DNA from: Deltaproteobacteria bacterium
GTDB lineage: Bacteria; DRYD01
DNA: 5,123 bases
Direction: 5' to 3'
NCBI GenBank assembly: GCA_028276365.1
Contig: JAPYWL010000074.1
Coordinates: 1 to 5,123, forward strand
Shown: one piece after another, positions 1 to 5,123 of the stretch
Numbering within the stretch: position 1 is the stretch's first letter
Layout of the letters: each line of letters opens with the position of its first letter
Program-made: the position numbers and the translations under genes
Notes under the pieces: model-generated
What the model saw: the letters and a program-made list of their open reading frames with translations, nothing else
The model's database searches: none
What the model was told of the DNA's origin: nothing

Positions 1-810
1 GATTTAGAAAAGATTATAAAAAAAGTTATAGTAAATAAATATCCTTTAGAGTATATTTTAGGAAAGGTAAAATTTGGGGAGCTAAAGTTAATTATAAATG
101 AAGATTGTTTAGTACCTCGTCAGGAAACGGAAGAATTATTATTTTATTCTTTTGATTATCTAAAAAGTAAATACGATTTTAACAAGGATAGATTTTTATT
201 TTTAGAGTTAGGTGTAGGATCTGGAAATATTATATTAAATTTTTTAAATTTTTTTAAAGCTTTTAGTGGAAATATATTTATAGGAAGTGATGTTAGCTTT
301 AATGCTATTAAGTTAGCAAATATTAATTTTAAATTAAATTTTTCTAATTCTAACTTTAGTAATATCTTTTATTTGATAAATTCAGATAGATTTTTTTTCA
401 TTGATCTTTATAAATTATCAAGATTTTTGATTATTAATAATTTAAATTTAATAATTTTTAGTAATCCACCATATTTAAATAAAAAAGAGATAAAGAAATT
501 ATATGATCCCTTTATATCTTTATATTCTAAAAATAAAATTGAATTTTATTTATATATTTTTGAATTTTTGATTAATTTAGTAAGTAATTTTGATTTAGAA
601 TTACATAATTTAAAATTAAGAAAGATTTTAAAAATAGATGTTTTTTTAGAGATTGATAAATTAGCTTTTAAAAGATTATTCAATAAAAGAAGAAATAAAT
701 TTTTAAAAAAGGTAAAAATTATACAGAAAAATAAGCTTTTTAAAAATGTTTATTATTTTGTTTTAGAATATAGAGGGTATTTTTTTAGTATTAATTTTTA
801 TATAGTTTAG
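1..810 (+). CDS. prmC: PrmC/HemK-type peptide chain release factor glutamine methyltransferase (3' part; 5' end outside window)
   Basis: The family transfers a methyl group from S-adenosylmethionine to the glutamine of the GGQ motif of release factors RF1/RF2 in the cytoplasm. The frame is open from base 1 to the TAG at 808-810, giving 269 visible residues. About 50-60 N-terminal residues are probably missing, since family members run to about 280-330. Seen in order: PLEYILG (residues 15-21) and LVPRQETEEL (37-46), the conserved linker to the catalytic domain; ELGVGSGNI (69-77), the SAM-binding motif I; NPPY (155-158), the signature that holds the substrate amide; then a FLEID...VLEYRG ending typical of the family C-terminus. 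The usual EPxxAL block after NPPY is weak here (DPFISL). GC is about 17% by hand count and about 14% in the second half, well below the other genes, with many Lys, Asn, Ile and Phe codons. A TTG at 373 is not the start because the motifs lie upstream of it. Family assignment is strong; full activity is inferred. Confidence 0.9.
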   Translation, partial: DLEKIIKKVIVNKYPLEYILGKVKFGELKLIINEDCLVPRQETEELLFYSFDYLKSKYDFNKDRFLFLELGVGSGNIILNFLNFFKAFSGNIFIGSDVSFNAIKLANINFKLNFSNSNFSNIFYLINSDRFFFIDLYKLSRFLIINNLNLIIFSNPPYLNKKEIKKLYDPFISLYSKNKIEFYLYIFEFLINLVSNFDLELHNLKLRKILKIDVFLEIDKLAFKRLFNKRRNKFLKKVKIIQKNKLFKNVYYFVLEYRGYFFSINFYIV

Positions 811-834
811 GTAGTATGAAATGTAAAAATGAAA

Positions 835-858
835 TTTTATTGACTTTTATCAATAAAA
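835..858. promoter_or_regulatory. FNR/CRP-like palindromic operator candidate overlapping the -35 box
   Basis: TTTTATTGA (835-843) and TCAATAAAA (850-858) form a perfect 9-bp inverted repeat with a 6-nt centre. The core TTGAC-TTTT-ATCAA (840-853) matches the FNR consensus TTGAT-N4-ATCAA at 9 of 10 defined positions. It sits on the -35 element of the porin promoter, where a bound protein would be expected to repress. It could instead be a weak terminator for the upstream methyltransferase gene, although the T-run (866-872) begins 8 nt after the stem, which is far for an intrinsic terminator. The symmetry is seen; the regulator is inferred. Confidence 0.4.
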
Positions 859-867
859 AAGTATATT
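840..867 (+). promoter_or_regulatory. Sigma-70-type promoter of the porin gene
   Basis: TTGACT (840-845) is followed after 16 nt by TATATT (862-867). These match the consensus boxes TTGACA and TATAAT at 5 of 6 bases each. The start of transcription would fall near 873-875. The transcript would therefore carry a leader of about 165 nt and begin about 10 nt before the first strand of the leader helix. In AT-rich DNA chance matches are common, but both boxes, the spacing and the position upstream of a structured leader agree. Confidence 0.6.
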
Positions 868-987
868 TTTTTAATTGATTTAGTTTAAGGAGGATAAATA
901 GGAGGTATGTAAAATAAGATTAGTAAGGGGGTAAAAAGGGAGAAAGCGGTAAGGGAAACGAAGGAAAAACTTATTGCTAACCCCTTA

Positions 988-1033
988 TTTACCTCCTTAA
1001 AAAAAAACAAAAAAAAAACAAAAAGGAGGTAAA
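988..1033 (+). promoter_or_regulatory. RBS-sequestering hairpin
   Basis: TTTACCTCCTT (988-998) and AAGGAGGTAAA (1023-1033) are perfect reverse complements. They enclose a 24-nt loop (999-1022) made of adenines apart from C1008 and C1019. The right arm contains the whole Shine-Dalgarno sequence of the porin gene, so this fold would block ribosome entry. The left arm copies the 16S rRNA tail, ACCTCCTT. Confidence 0.6.
1023..1030 (+). promoter_or_regulatory. Strong ribosome binding site of the porin gene
   Basis: AAGGAGGT is a full-length match to the Shine-Dalgarno consensus. GGAGG (1025-1029) lies 9 nt before the ATG at 1039. This fixes the start of the porin gene and fits a highly expressed surface protein. 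Confidence 0.9.
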
Positions 1034-1038
1034 AGGTT

Positions 1039-3540
1039 ATGTGGCGGTTGCTATTATTGGCAGCGCTACTATCAATGGTAGCGTTAACGACCACATTTGC
1101 TGCACCATTTCCTGATGTCCCAGAAAGCCACTGGGCATCGAGTGCAGTACAAACACTAAAAGCTAAAGGGGTATTAGAAGGGTACCCTGATGGATTATAC
1201 AGAGGAAAAAGAGCTGCATCAAGATATGAAATGGCAATGGCTTTATCAAGAGTCGTAGCTAAATTAGAGCAATTAGAATCTTCATTACCAGATTTTAATC
1301 AATTTGTTACCAAAGATGATTTAGCAGCAGTTAAAAGAATGGTAGATGAAAACAGACAATACATAGAAGAATTAAATGTAAGAGTAGATGCATTAGAAAA
1401 GAAAGTAGGAGAGCTCGATAAAAGATTATCTAAATTAGAGAGATTAACAGTTCATGGTTGGTATGAAATGGCTTATGTTAATCAAAATGTAAAAGCAGAT
1501 CAAATAAATAATATAGTTGTAGGTAACACAACTACAGTTGGATGGCCAGCAAGTACAAGGATATTTACATTTGAATCAACTCTACCATATTCTACAGCAT
1601 TAGTGGGATGGAATAATGGAGATATAAAGCCATGGAATAATTATTTATTTACAAGATCATGGAATAATTTACCAATATCAACTGCAGAAGGTAGCTTGGA
1701 TGTAGGATATTTAAAGCTAAAAGGGAAATTAAGTGAAGATTGGATGATAGATGCCTTATTAAGTGGGAATAATTTATTATTTATGGGCTTAGGTGCTCAA
1801 AATTATATAGTTAATGCTGTAAATGGATTACAAATGCTTACAGGTGAGGGAAGTTGGATTGGGCCTACAACAGCAACTCAACAATTATTAGCTGATAATA
1901 ATTTAATAAGATTTGAAACAGTGAAATTATGGAATAAAGAAAAGAGTTTAATGGTAACTTTAGGAGGATTTAATCCAAATTTAACAGAAGGATTTGTATT
2001 TGCAGGAGGACCTAATCCATATCTATGGGATTCTAAACCATATTTTGCTGCATATGGGTTTAATATATATCATAAACCAAATAAATCATTATTTGGAGCA
2101 GAATTAGAACATGAATTATATACAGGAAAGGTTTCTCAGTTTGATGGACAAGATCAAACAGCTCCAACTCCAAATACTTATAATCTAACACAAAGAGTAT
2201 TTGGTTATGCTATAAACTTCAAATTCCAAAAGGGATATTTTAAATTAATGTATAATGTTATAGAGGATTCTCAAGAAGAATTCAATCCAGGATTTGCTTT
2301 TAGTATAAATACTGGAGCGTTTTTCGGAGGAGCTTGGTCTTGGTTAACTCCTGATAACCCTACATTAAATGATCCAATGTTTGGTGGTAAATATGGGTTA
2401 GCTGGTGGTATTACACCAGTAGGTCCTCAATATCAATCTACTATAGGAGCATCATTTAGATATAATATAAATGATAGATTTGCATTTAGTGGTAAGTTTG
2501 CATCTTCAAGATATTTACCAGTAAAAGAATTAGGATTATCAACAAGTGGCTCAATGTTTGCAGCAAGAATTTGTGGTTCTTGGGGTAATACTACATTAAA
2601 AGAATATCAAGAAAATTGGAAACTAAATGCTAAAAGCGGATTATTTAATATAGAATACTTATCAGTAGATCCAGATTATAGTCCATTTATAGGAATAACT
2701 AATTTCTTTGCAGTTGCTAATCCATTTCCAGTTGTAGGAGTAGGATATTATGATAATTTATATTGGGGACAATTACCATATCCCGTTTATCAACCAGTTT
2801 TAAATAGTGATCAATTAACATATACAGCACATGATGCAAAATCTTATCCAAATAATAGACAAGGTGTAAGAGTAAATGTACAATATAAATTTAGTGATGC
2901 ATTCTTAGGATGGGCTATGTATGAAGGATTAACTCAAAAAGATGCTACAATGGATAATGATCCTCTTATTGGTGGTACTCAAGTTAAGTGGGGATTCTAT
3001 GAACCTATATTCGGAACTACTGGTGATGTAACTGTTGCTACTGATGTATTCAAAAAAGGAACTATAAACACATTTAATGTAGGATTTAATTATAAGTTCC
3101 AAAGTGGGAAATATGATTTCACTGCACAATACTATAATACTGATGTACAAAGGAAAATCCCCAATGATGGTGTAGTTACAAATCCTTGGGATAATATAGA
3201 TTACAATATAAGAGCATATGATGTATTATTTAGGTTCTTTGCAAATGAAAAATGGACATGGCACATAGCTTATACCGCTGTAACAAGTGATGGAAAATAT
3301 TTCCTAGAACAGGATGATCCTAATTTCCAAGGAAAAAATATGTCATATGATAGTAATGCATTAAGAGTAGGATTTGACTGGAAAGTATCAGAAGATGTTA
3401 ATTTCTTTGCAAATTATAGATTCTTGAATTTTGATGGTAAGAACTTCCTAAATAATAGAGGGGTACTTACTATAGATAATCCAGATTGGAAAGGTAATCA
3501 ATTATGGGTAGGAGCAAGAGTTAAATTTGGACAAAAGTAG
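1039..3540 (+). CDS. SLH-domain outer-membrane porin (signal peptide, SLH, coiled coil, beta-barrel)
   Basis: This 833-residue protein is predicted to form an outer-membrane channel while its N-terminal domain grips the cell wall in the periplasm. Residues 1-21 form a signal peptide with a very short n-region (only R3) and a hydrophobic stretch, with probable cleavage at TFA/AP. Residues 24-78 are a single SLH domain with FPDVPESHWA, GYPDG (48-52) and RYEMAMAL (62-69). Residues about 88-135 show heptad-like Leu/Val spacing with charged residues, a likely coiled-coil stalk. The remaining roughly 700 residues are rich in aromatic, Gly and Asn residues with alternating beta-strand patterns (for example FNVGFNYKFQ, LRVGFDWKV) and end in LWVGARVKFGQK, a typical last barrel strand with a short tail. 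There is one Cys (512). ATG with a perfect Shine-Dalgarno fixes the start; TAG is followed at once by a second TAG. Family known from SomA-like and Slp/Omp-alpha-type proteins; substrate specificity is unknown. The first 102 bases are about 50% GC, unlike the rest. Confidence 0.88.
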   Translation: MWRLLLLAALLSMVALTTTFAAPFPDVPESHWASSAVQTLKAKGVLEGYPDGLYRGKRAASRYEMAMALSRVVAKLEQLESSLPDFNQFVTKDDLAAVKRMVDENRQYIEELNVRVDALEKKVGELDKRLSKLERLTVHGWYEMAYVNQNVKADQINNIVVGNTTTVGWPASTRIFTFESTLPYSTALVGWNNGDIKPWNNYLFTRSWNNLPISTAEGSLDVGYLKLKGKLSEDWMIDALLSGNNLLFMGLGAQNYIVNAVNGLQMLTGEGSWIGPTTATQQLLADNNLIRFETVKLWNKEKSLMVTLGGFNPNLTEGFVFAGGPNPYLWDSKPYFAAYGFNIYHKPNKSLFGAELEHELYTGKVSQFDGQDQTAPTPNTYNLTQRVFGYAINFKFQKGYFKLMYNVIEDSQEEFNPGFAFSINTGAFFGGAWSWLTPDNPTLNDPMFGGKYGLAGGITPVGPQYQSTIGASFRYNINDRFAFSGKFASSRYLPVKELGLSTSGSMFAARICGSWGNTTLKEYQENWKLNAKSGLFNIEYLSVDPDYSPFIGITNFFAVANPFPVVGVGYYDNLYWGQLPYPVYQPVLNSDQLTYTAHDAKSYPNNRQGVRVNVQYKFSDAFLGWAMYEGLTQKDATMDNDPLIGGTQVKWGFYEPIFGTTGDVTVATDVFKKGTINTFNVGFNYKFQSGKYDFTAQYYNTDVQRKIPNDGVVTNPWDNIDYNIRAYDVLFRFFANEKWTWHIAYTAVTSDGKYFLEQDDPNFQGKNMSYDSNALRVGFDWKVSEDVNFFANYRFLNFDGKNFLNNRGVLTIDNPDWKGNQLWVGARVKFGQK

Positions 3541-3570
3541 TAGCAGTTAACGAAGCGTAAGATTTAAATT

Positions 3571-3599
3571 AAAGGGGGCACTAGTTTGCCCCCTTTTTT
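3571..3599 (+). terminator. Rho-independent terminator after the porin gene
   Basis: AAAGGGGGCA (3571-3580) pairs perfectly with TGCCCCCTTT (3587-3596) around a 6-nt loop, and T-runs follow at 3594-3599 and 3601-3604. It lies 31 nt after the porin stop codon and should separate porin transcription from the binding-protein gene. It is the most GC-rich stem in the window. Confidence 0.93.
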
Positions 3600-3676
3600 A
3601 TTTTGTCTATTTTTTTTGCTTTTTTCATAAAAGGGATTTTAGTTTGATTTTCTAATTTATTTATTAGCTAAGCTAT

Positions 3677-4972
3677 ATGATAAAATTAAACAAAATAAAT
3701 TATTTATTTATAGTTTTTGAAATAGTTTATTTATTGTTTTTAATTAAAGATATTGTTATAGCCAATACAGTTAAAAAAGAGATTAGTATATTATTAGGTG
3801 GGGGATTGAGTGGCTGGGATACTATAATAAAGGAATTTGAGGATAAAACAGGGATAAAGGTAAGGGTAGTAGTGGGACCACCTACTACTGATAGTAGGGA
3901 AATGATGTATTCTATTTCTTTTTTAACGAAAGAACAGAGTTACGATGTGGTTTATTTAGATGTGGTATGGTTAGGGAAATTCGCCAGTGCTAATTGGCTT
4001 GAAAACCTTAATTCTTTTGTTAATCCTAAGGAGTATTTTTTAAAGAATAATATATTTAAGAATTATGTGGATTCATTAGCTTATAAGGGGCAGTATTATG
4101 CAGTTCCTATTAAAGCTGATGCTGGATTACTTTATTATAGAAAAGACTTGCTTTCTAAATATAAATTATCTCCCCCTAAAACTTATTATGAACTAAAAGA
4201 ACAAGCTAAATATATCCTAAAAATGGAAAAAGAATTATATAATAATAATGATTTAGTGGGTTTTGTTTTTCAAGGGAAACAGTATGAAGGATTAGTTTGT
4301 GATTTTTATGAAGTATTAAGAGGATTTGGTTATGAATTAATTGATATAGATTCTAATAATAAGTATTATGTAAAAGTAAAGGAGAATGAATTAAAAGAGG
4401 TTTTAGATTATTTAAAGAGTTTGCTAGAGGAAGGGGTTACCCCTAAGAATGTGATTAATTATGAGGAGGAGGAGTCTAGGTTAGCTTTTTCAATGGGAAA
4501 GGTAATATTTGCAAGGAATTGGCCATATGCTATAAAATTACTTGAGGAAAATAAGGATATGAAGGATAAGTATGGAGTAAGTGTATTACCGGGGAATCCC
4601 CCAGCTCCTACGGTAGGTGGATGGGCTTTGGCTGTTTCAGCTTACTCTAAAAACAAAACAGAAGCTTTTAAGTTTATTGATTTTGTCGTTAATAATGGTA
4701 TGAAAGAGTTATTTTTAAAAAGGGGGGATATACCTACTAAAGCAGATTTATTTGAAGATAATGAAATAAAAAATAGTTTTCCTTATAGTGACGTGGTTTT
4801 AAAATCTTTAGAATATTCAAAAAGTAGAACTATACATCCACTTTATCCTAAAATATCTAATATTATTCAAATTTATGTAAGTGGAGTTTTAAGTTTTAAA
4901 TATGATACCGCTTATGCTTCTAAAGAAATAATAAAAAATATTCAAAAAATCTTAGATACTACTAATTTTTAA
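3677..4972 (+). CDS. Extracellular solute-binding protein, trehalose/maltose (ThuE/MalE-like) family
   Basis: This 431-residue protein is predicted to be the periplasmic receptor of an ABC sugar importer. Residues 1-29 form a signal peptide: K3 and K6, then a hydrophobic stretch 7-23 interrupted by E15, with probable cleavage at VIA/NT. There is no lipobox cysteine, so it should be soluble in the periplasm, not a lipoprotein. Family motifs in order: YDVVYLDVVWLGKFA (89-103), YYAVPIKADAGLLYYRKDLL (140-159), GFVFQGKQYEGLVCDF (195-210), FARNWPYA (278-285), VGGWALAVS (313-321) and HPLYP (387-391). These match the trehalose/maltose-binding group closely, and the aromatic residues W98, W282 and W316 are plausible sugar stackers. 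Length is normal. The ATG lacks a clear Shine-Dalgarno, and an in-frame TAG at 3665-3667 limits upstream extension. No clear promoter was found, though the terminator before it implies one. No permease or ATPase gene adjoins it. The exact sugar is uncertain. Confidence 0.92.
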   Translation: MIKLNKINYLFIVFEIVYLLFLIKDIVIANTVKKEISILLGGGLSGWDTIIKEFEDKTGIKVRVVVGPPTTDSREMMYSISFLTKEQSYDVVYLDVVWLGKFASANWLENLNSFVNPKEYFLKNNIFKNYVDSLAYKGQYYAVPIKADAGLLYYRKDLLSKYKLSPPKTYYELKEQAKYILKMEKELYNNNDLVGFVFQGKQYEGLVCDFYEVLRGFGYELIDIDSNNKYYVKVKENELKEVLDYLKSLLEEGVTPKNVINYEEEESRLAFSMGKVIFARNWPYAIKLLEENKDMKDKYGVSVLPGNPPAPTVGGWALAVSAYSKNKTEAFKFIDFVVNNGMKELFLKRGDIPTKADLFEDNEIKNSFPYSDVVLKSLEYSKSRTIHPLYPKISNIIQIYVSGVLSFKYDTAYASKEIIKNIQKILDTTNF

Positions 4973-4993
4973 AAATAAAAATATAAAAATTAG
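4962..4993. repeat. AT-rich inverted repeat spanning the convergent stop codons
   Basis: CTAATTTTT (4962-4970) and AAAAATTAG (4985-4993) are a perfect 9-bp inverted repeat around a 14-nt A-rich centre. It overlaps the TAA of the binding-protein gene (4970-4972) and the stop of the minus-strand gene (4990-4992). It may help end both transcripts, but the stem has a single G-C pair and no proper T-run after it on either strand. Confidence 0.35.
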
Positions 4994-5123
4994 GGGATAT
5001 TGCTTAGAGAAATATTAGAATAGTATAAGTTTTTAAGGAGAGTAGCATCTTCTTCTAAATTCGGGCTTTCTATTATTATTAAACCCTTTATATTTAAATC
5101 TTTTAAAACTTTTACGAAATCTA
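4990..5123 (-). CDS. C-terminal fragment of a probable endonuclease IV (Nfo)-like TIM-barrel protein (5' end outside window)
   Basis: On the minus strand one frame is open from the window edge to a TAA at 4992-4990 and encodes 43 residues, DFVKVLKDLN...SLSNIP. The middle, GLIIIESPNLEEDATLLKNLY, resembles the end of AP endonuclease/xylose-isomerase-like TIM barrels, especially archaeal-type Nfo proteins whose last strand reads roughly ICESP-LEEDAL-K. In that family the Glu of this strand binds a catalytic metal, and the enzyme cuts DNA at abasic sites. Normal family length is about 270-290 residues, so more than 80% lies outside. The gene converges on the binding-protein gene with 17 bp between the stop codons. 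That the frame is coding is fairly likely, because its protein reads as an amphipathic helix, a beta-strand and a helix; the family call rests on a short segment. Confidence 0.55.
   Translation of the reverse strand, partial: DFVKVLKDLNIKGLIIIESPNLEEDATLLKNLYYSNISLSNIP

Larger units (their letters stand above)
884..1038 (+). promoter_or_regulatory. Structured 5' leader of the porin mRNA with two mutually exclusive folds (candidate translational switch)
   Basis: Three segments compete. Segment A (884-902) holds TTTAAGGAGG and then ATAAATAGG. Segment B (983-1001) holds CCTTATTTACCTCCTTAAA. Segment C (1023-1033) is AAGGAGGTAAA, the porin ribosome binding site. A pairs with B in about 18 base pairs: 884-893 with 992-1001 without a break, then after a bulged A894, 895-902 with about 983-991. 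B pairs with C in 11 uninterrupted pairs, 988-998 with 1023-1033. A:B leaves the binding site open and B:C buries it. A third option pairs AGTAAGGGG (922-930) with CCCCTTATT (981-989), with one G-U pair. The loop between A and B is purine-rich. No known riboswitch consensus was recognised. The complementarity is seen directly; switching is inferred. Confidence 0.6.

Noticed and set aside
373-810. A separate 145-residue gene starting at TTG 373
   Set aside because: The same frame is open to base 1 and carries PLEYILG, LVPRQETEEL and the SAM-binding motif upstream, so this is only the distal part of the methyltransferase gene.
859-872. Intrinsic terminator for the methyltransferase gene using the 835-858 stem
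   Set aside because: The stem is AT-rich and the T-run begins only at 866, separated by AAGTATA, so an operator/promoter reading fits better.
927-955. G-quadruplex in the purine-rich leader
   Set aside because: Only three runs of three or more G are present within reach; at best a two-layer structure could form, which is weak evidence.
885-1094. Minus-strand open frame of 69 codons across the porin leader
   Set aside because: It lies opposite the promoter-proximal leader and signal peptide. Its Phe/Leu-rich protein is just the complement of the A/G-rich leader, and it has no ribosome binding site or family features.
2929-3150. Minus-strand open frame of 73 codons inside the porin gene
   Set aside because: It is a chance frame opposite well-supported coding sequence, with no recognisable motif.
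3616-3680. Promoter for the binding-protein gene
   Set aside because: TTGCTT (3616) and TTGATT (3644) are possible -35 boxes, but neither has a convincing -10 box at 16-18 nt; in such T-rich DNA they are likely chance.
1-5123. CRISPR array, tRNA, rRNA, insertion sequence or attachment site
   Set aside because: No regularly spaced repeats, cloverleaf-like segments, rRNA-like stretches beyond the 9-nt tail mimic, transposase motifs or terminal inverted repeats were seen on either strand.

Overview
The window is low-GC DNA carrying two complete genes, two genes cut by the window edges, and one unusually structured 5' leader. From the left: the 3' part of a PrmC/HemK-type glutamine methyltransferase gene (1-810, plus strand); a 228-bp gap with a promoter, an FNR-like palindrome and a self-complementary leader (811-1038); a large outer-membrane porin with one SLH domain (1039-3540) closed by a strong intrinsic terminator; a secreted sugar-binding protein of the trehalose/maltose type (3677-4972); and, on the minus strand, the C-terminal end of what looks like an endonuclease IV-type TIM-barrel protein (4990-5123).

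The organism is probably a diderm bacterium. The porin has the order signal peptide, SLH domain, coiled coil, long beta-barrel. That design is known from diderms whose outer membrane is tied to the cell wall through SLH domains, such as Synergistota, Negativicutes, Thermotogota/Dictyoglomota-like lineages, Cyanobacteria and Deinococci. Low GC, a thermophile-style trehalose/maltose-binding protein and an endonuclease tail resembling archaeal-type Nfo proteins would fit a thermophilic or anaerobic lineage. The phylum cannot be fixed from this sequence.

The genes do not form one operon. The methyltransferase is housekeeping and appears to end upstream of the porin promoter. The porin is probably a single-gene transcript starting near 874 and ending at the hairpin at 3571-3599. 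The binding protein stands alone between that terminator and a convergent gene, so no permease or ATPase genes adjoin it here. A porin and a periplasmic sugar receptor could act in sequence in uptake, but only their proximity suggests this.

The part most worth attention is the porin leader, about 165 nt. A segment reading like the 3' end of 16S rRNA (ACCTCCTTA, 991-999) can pair perfectly with the porin ribosome binding site. The same segment can instead pair with a ribosome-binding-site look-alike near the 5' end of the transcript, in a helix of about 18 pairs. The two folds exclude each other, so the leader has the architecture of a translational switch. I do not recognise it as a known riboswitch class.
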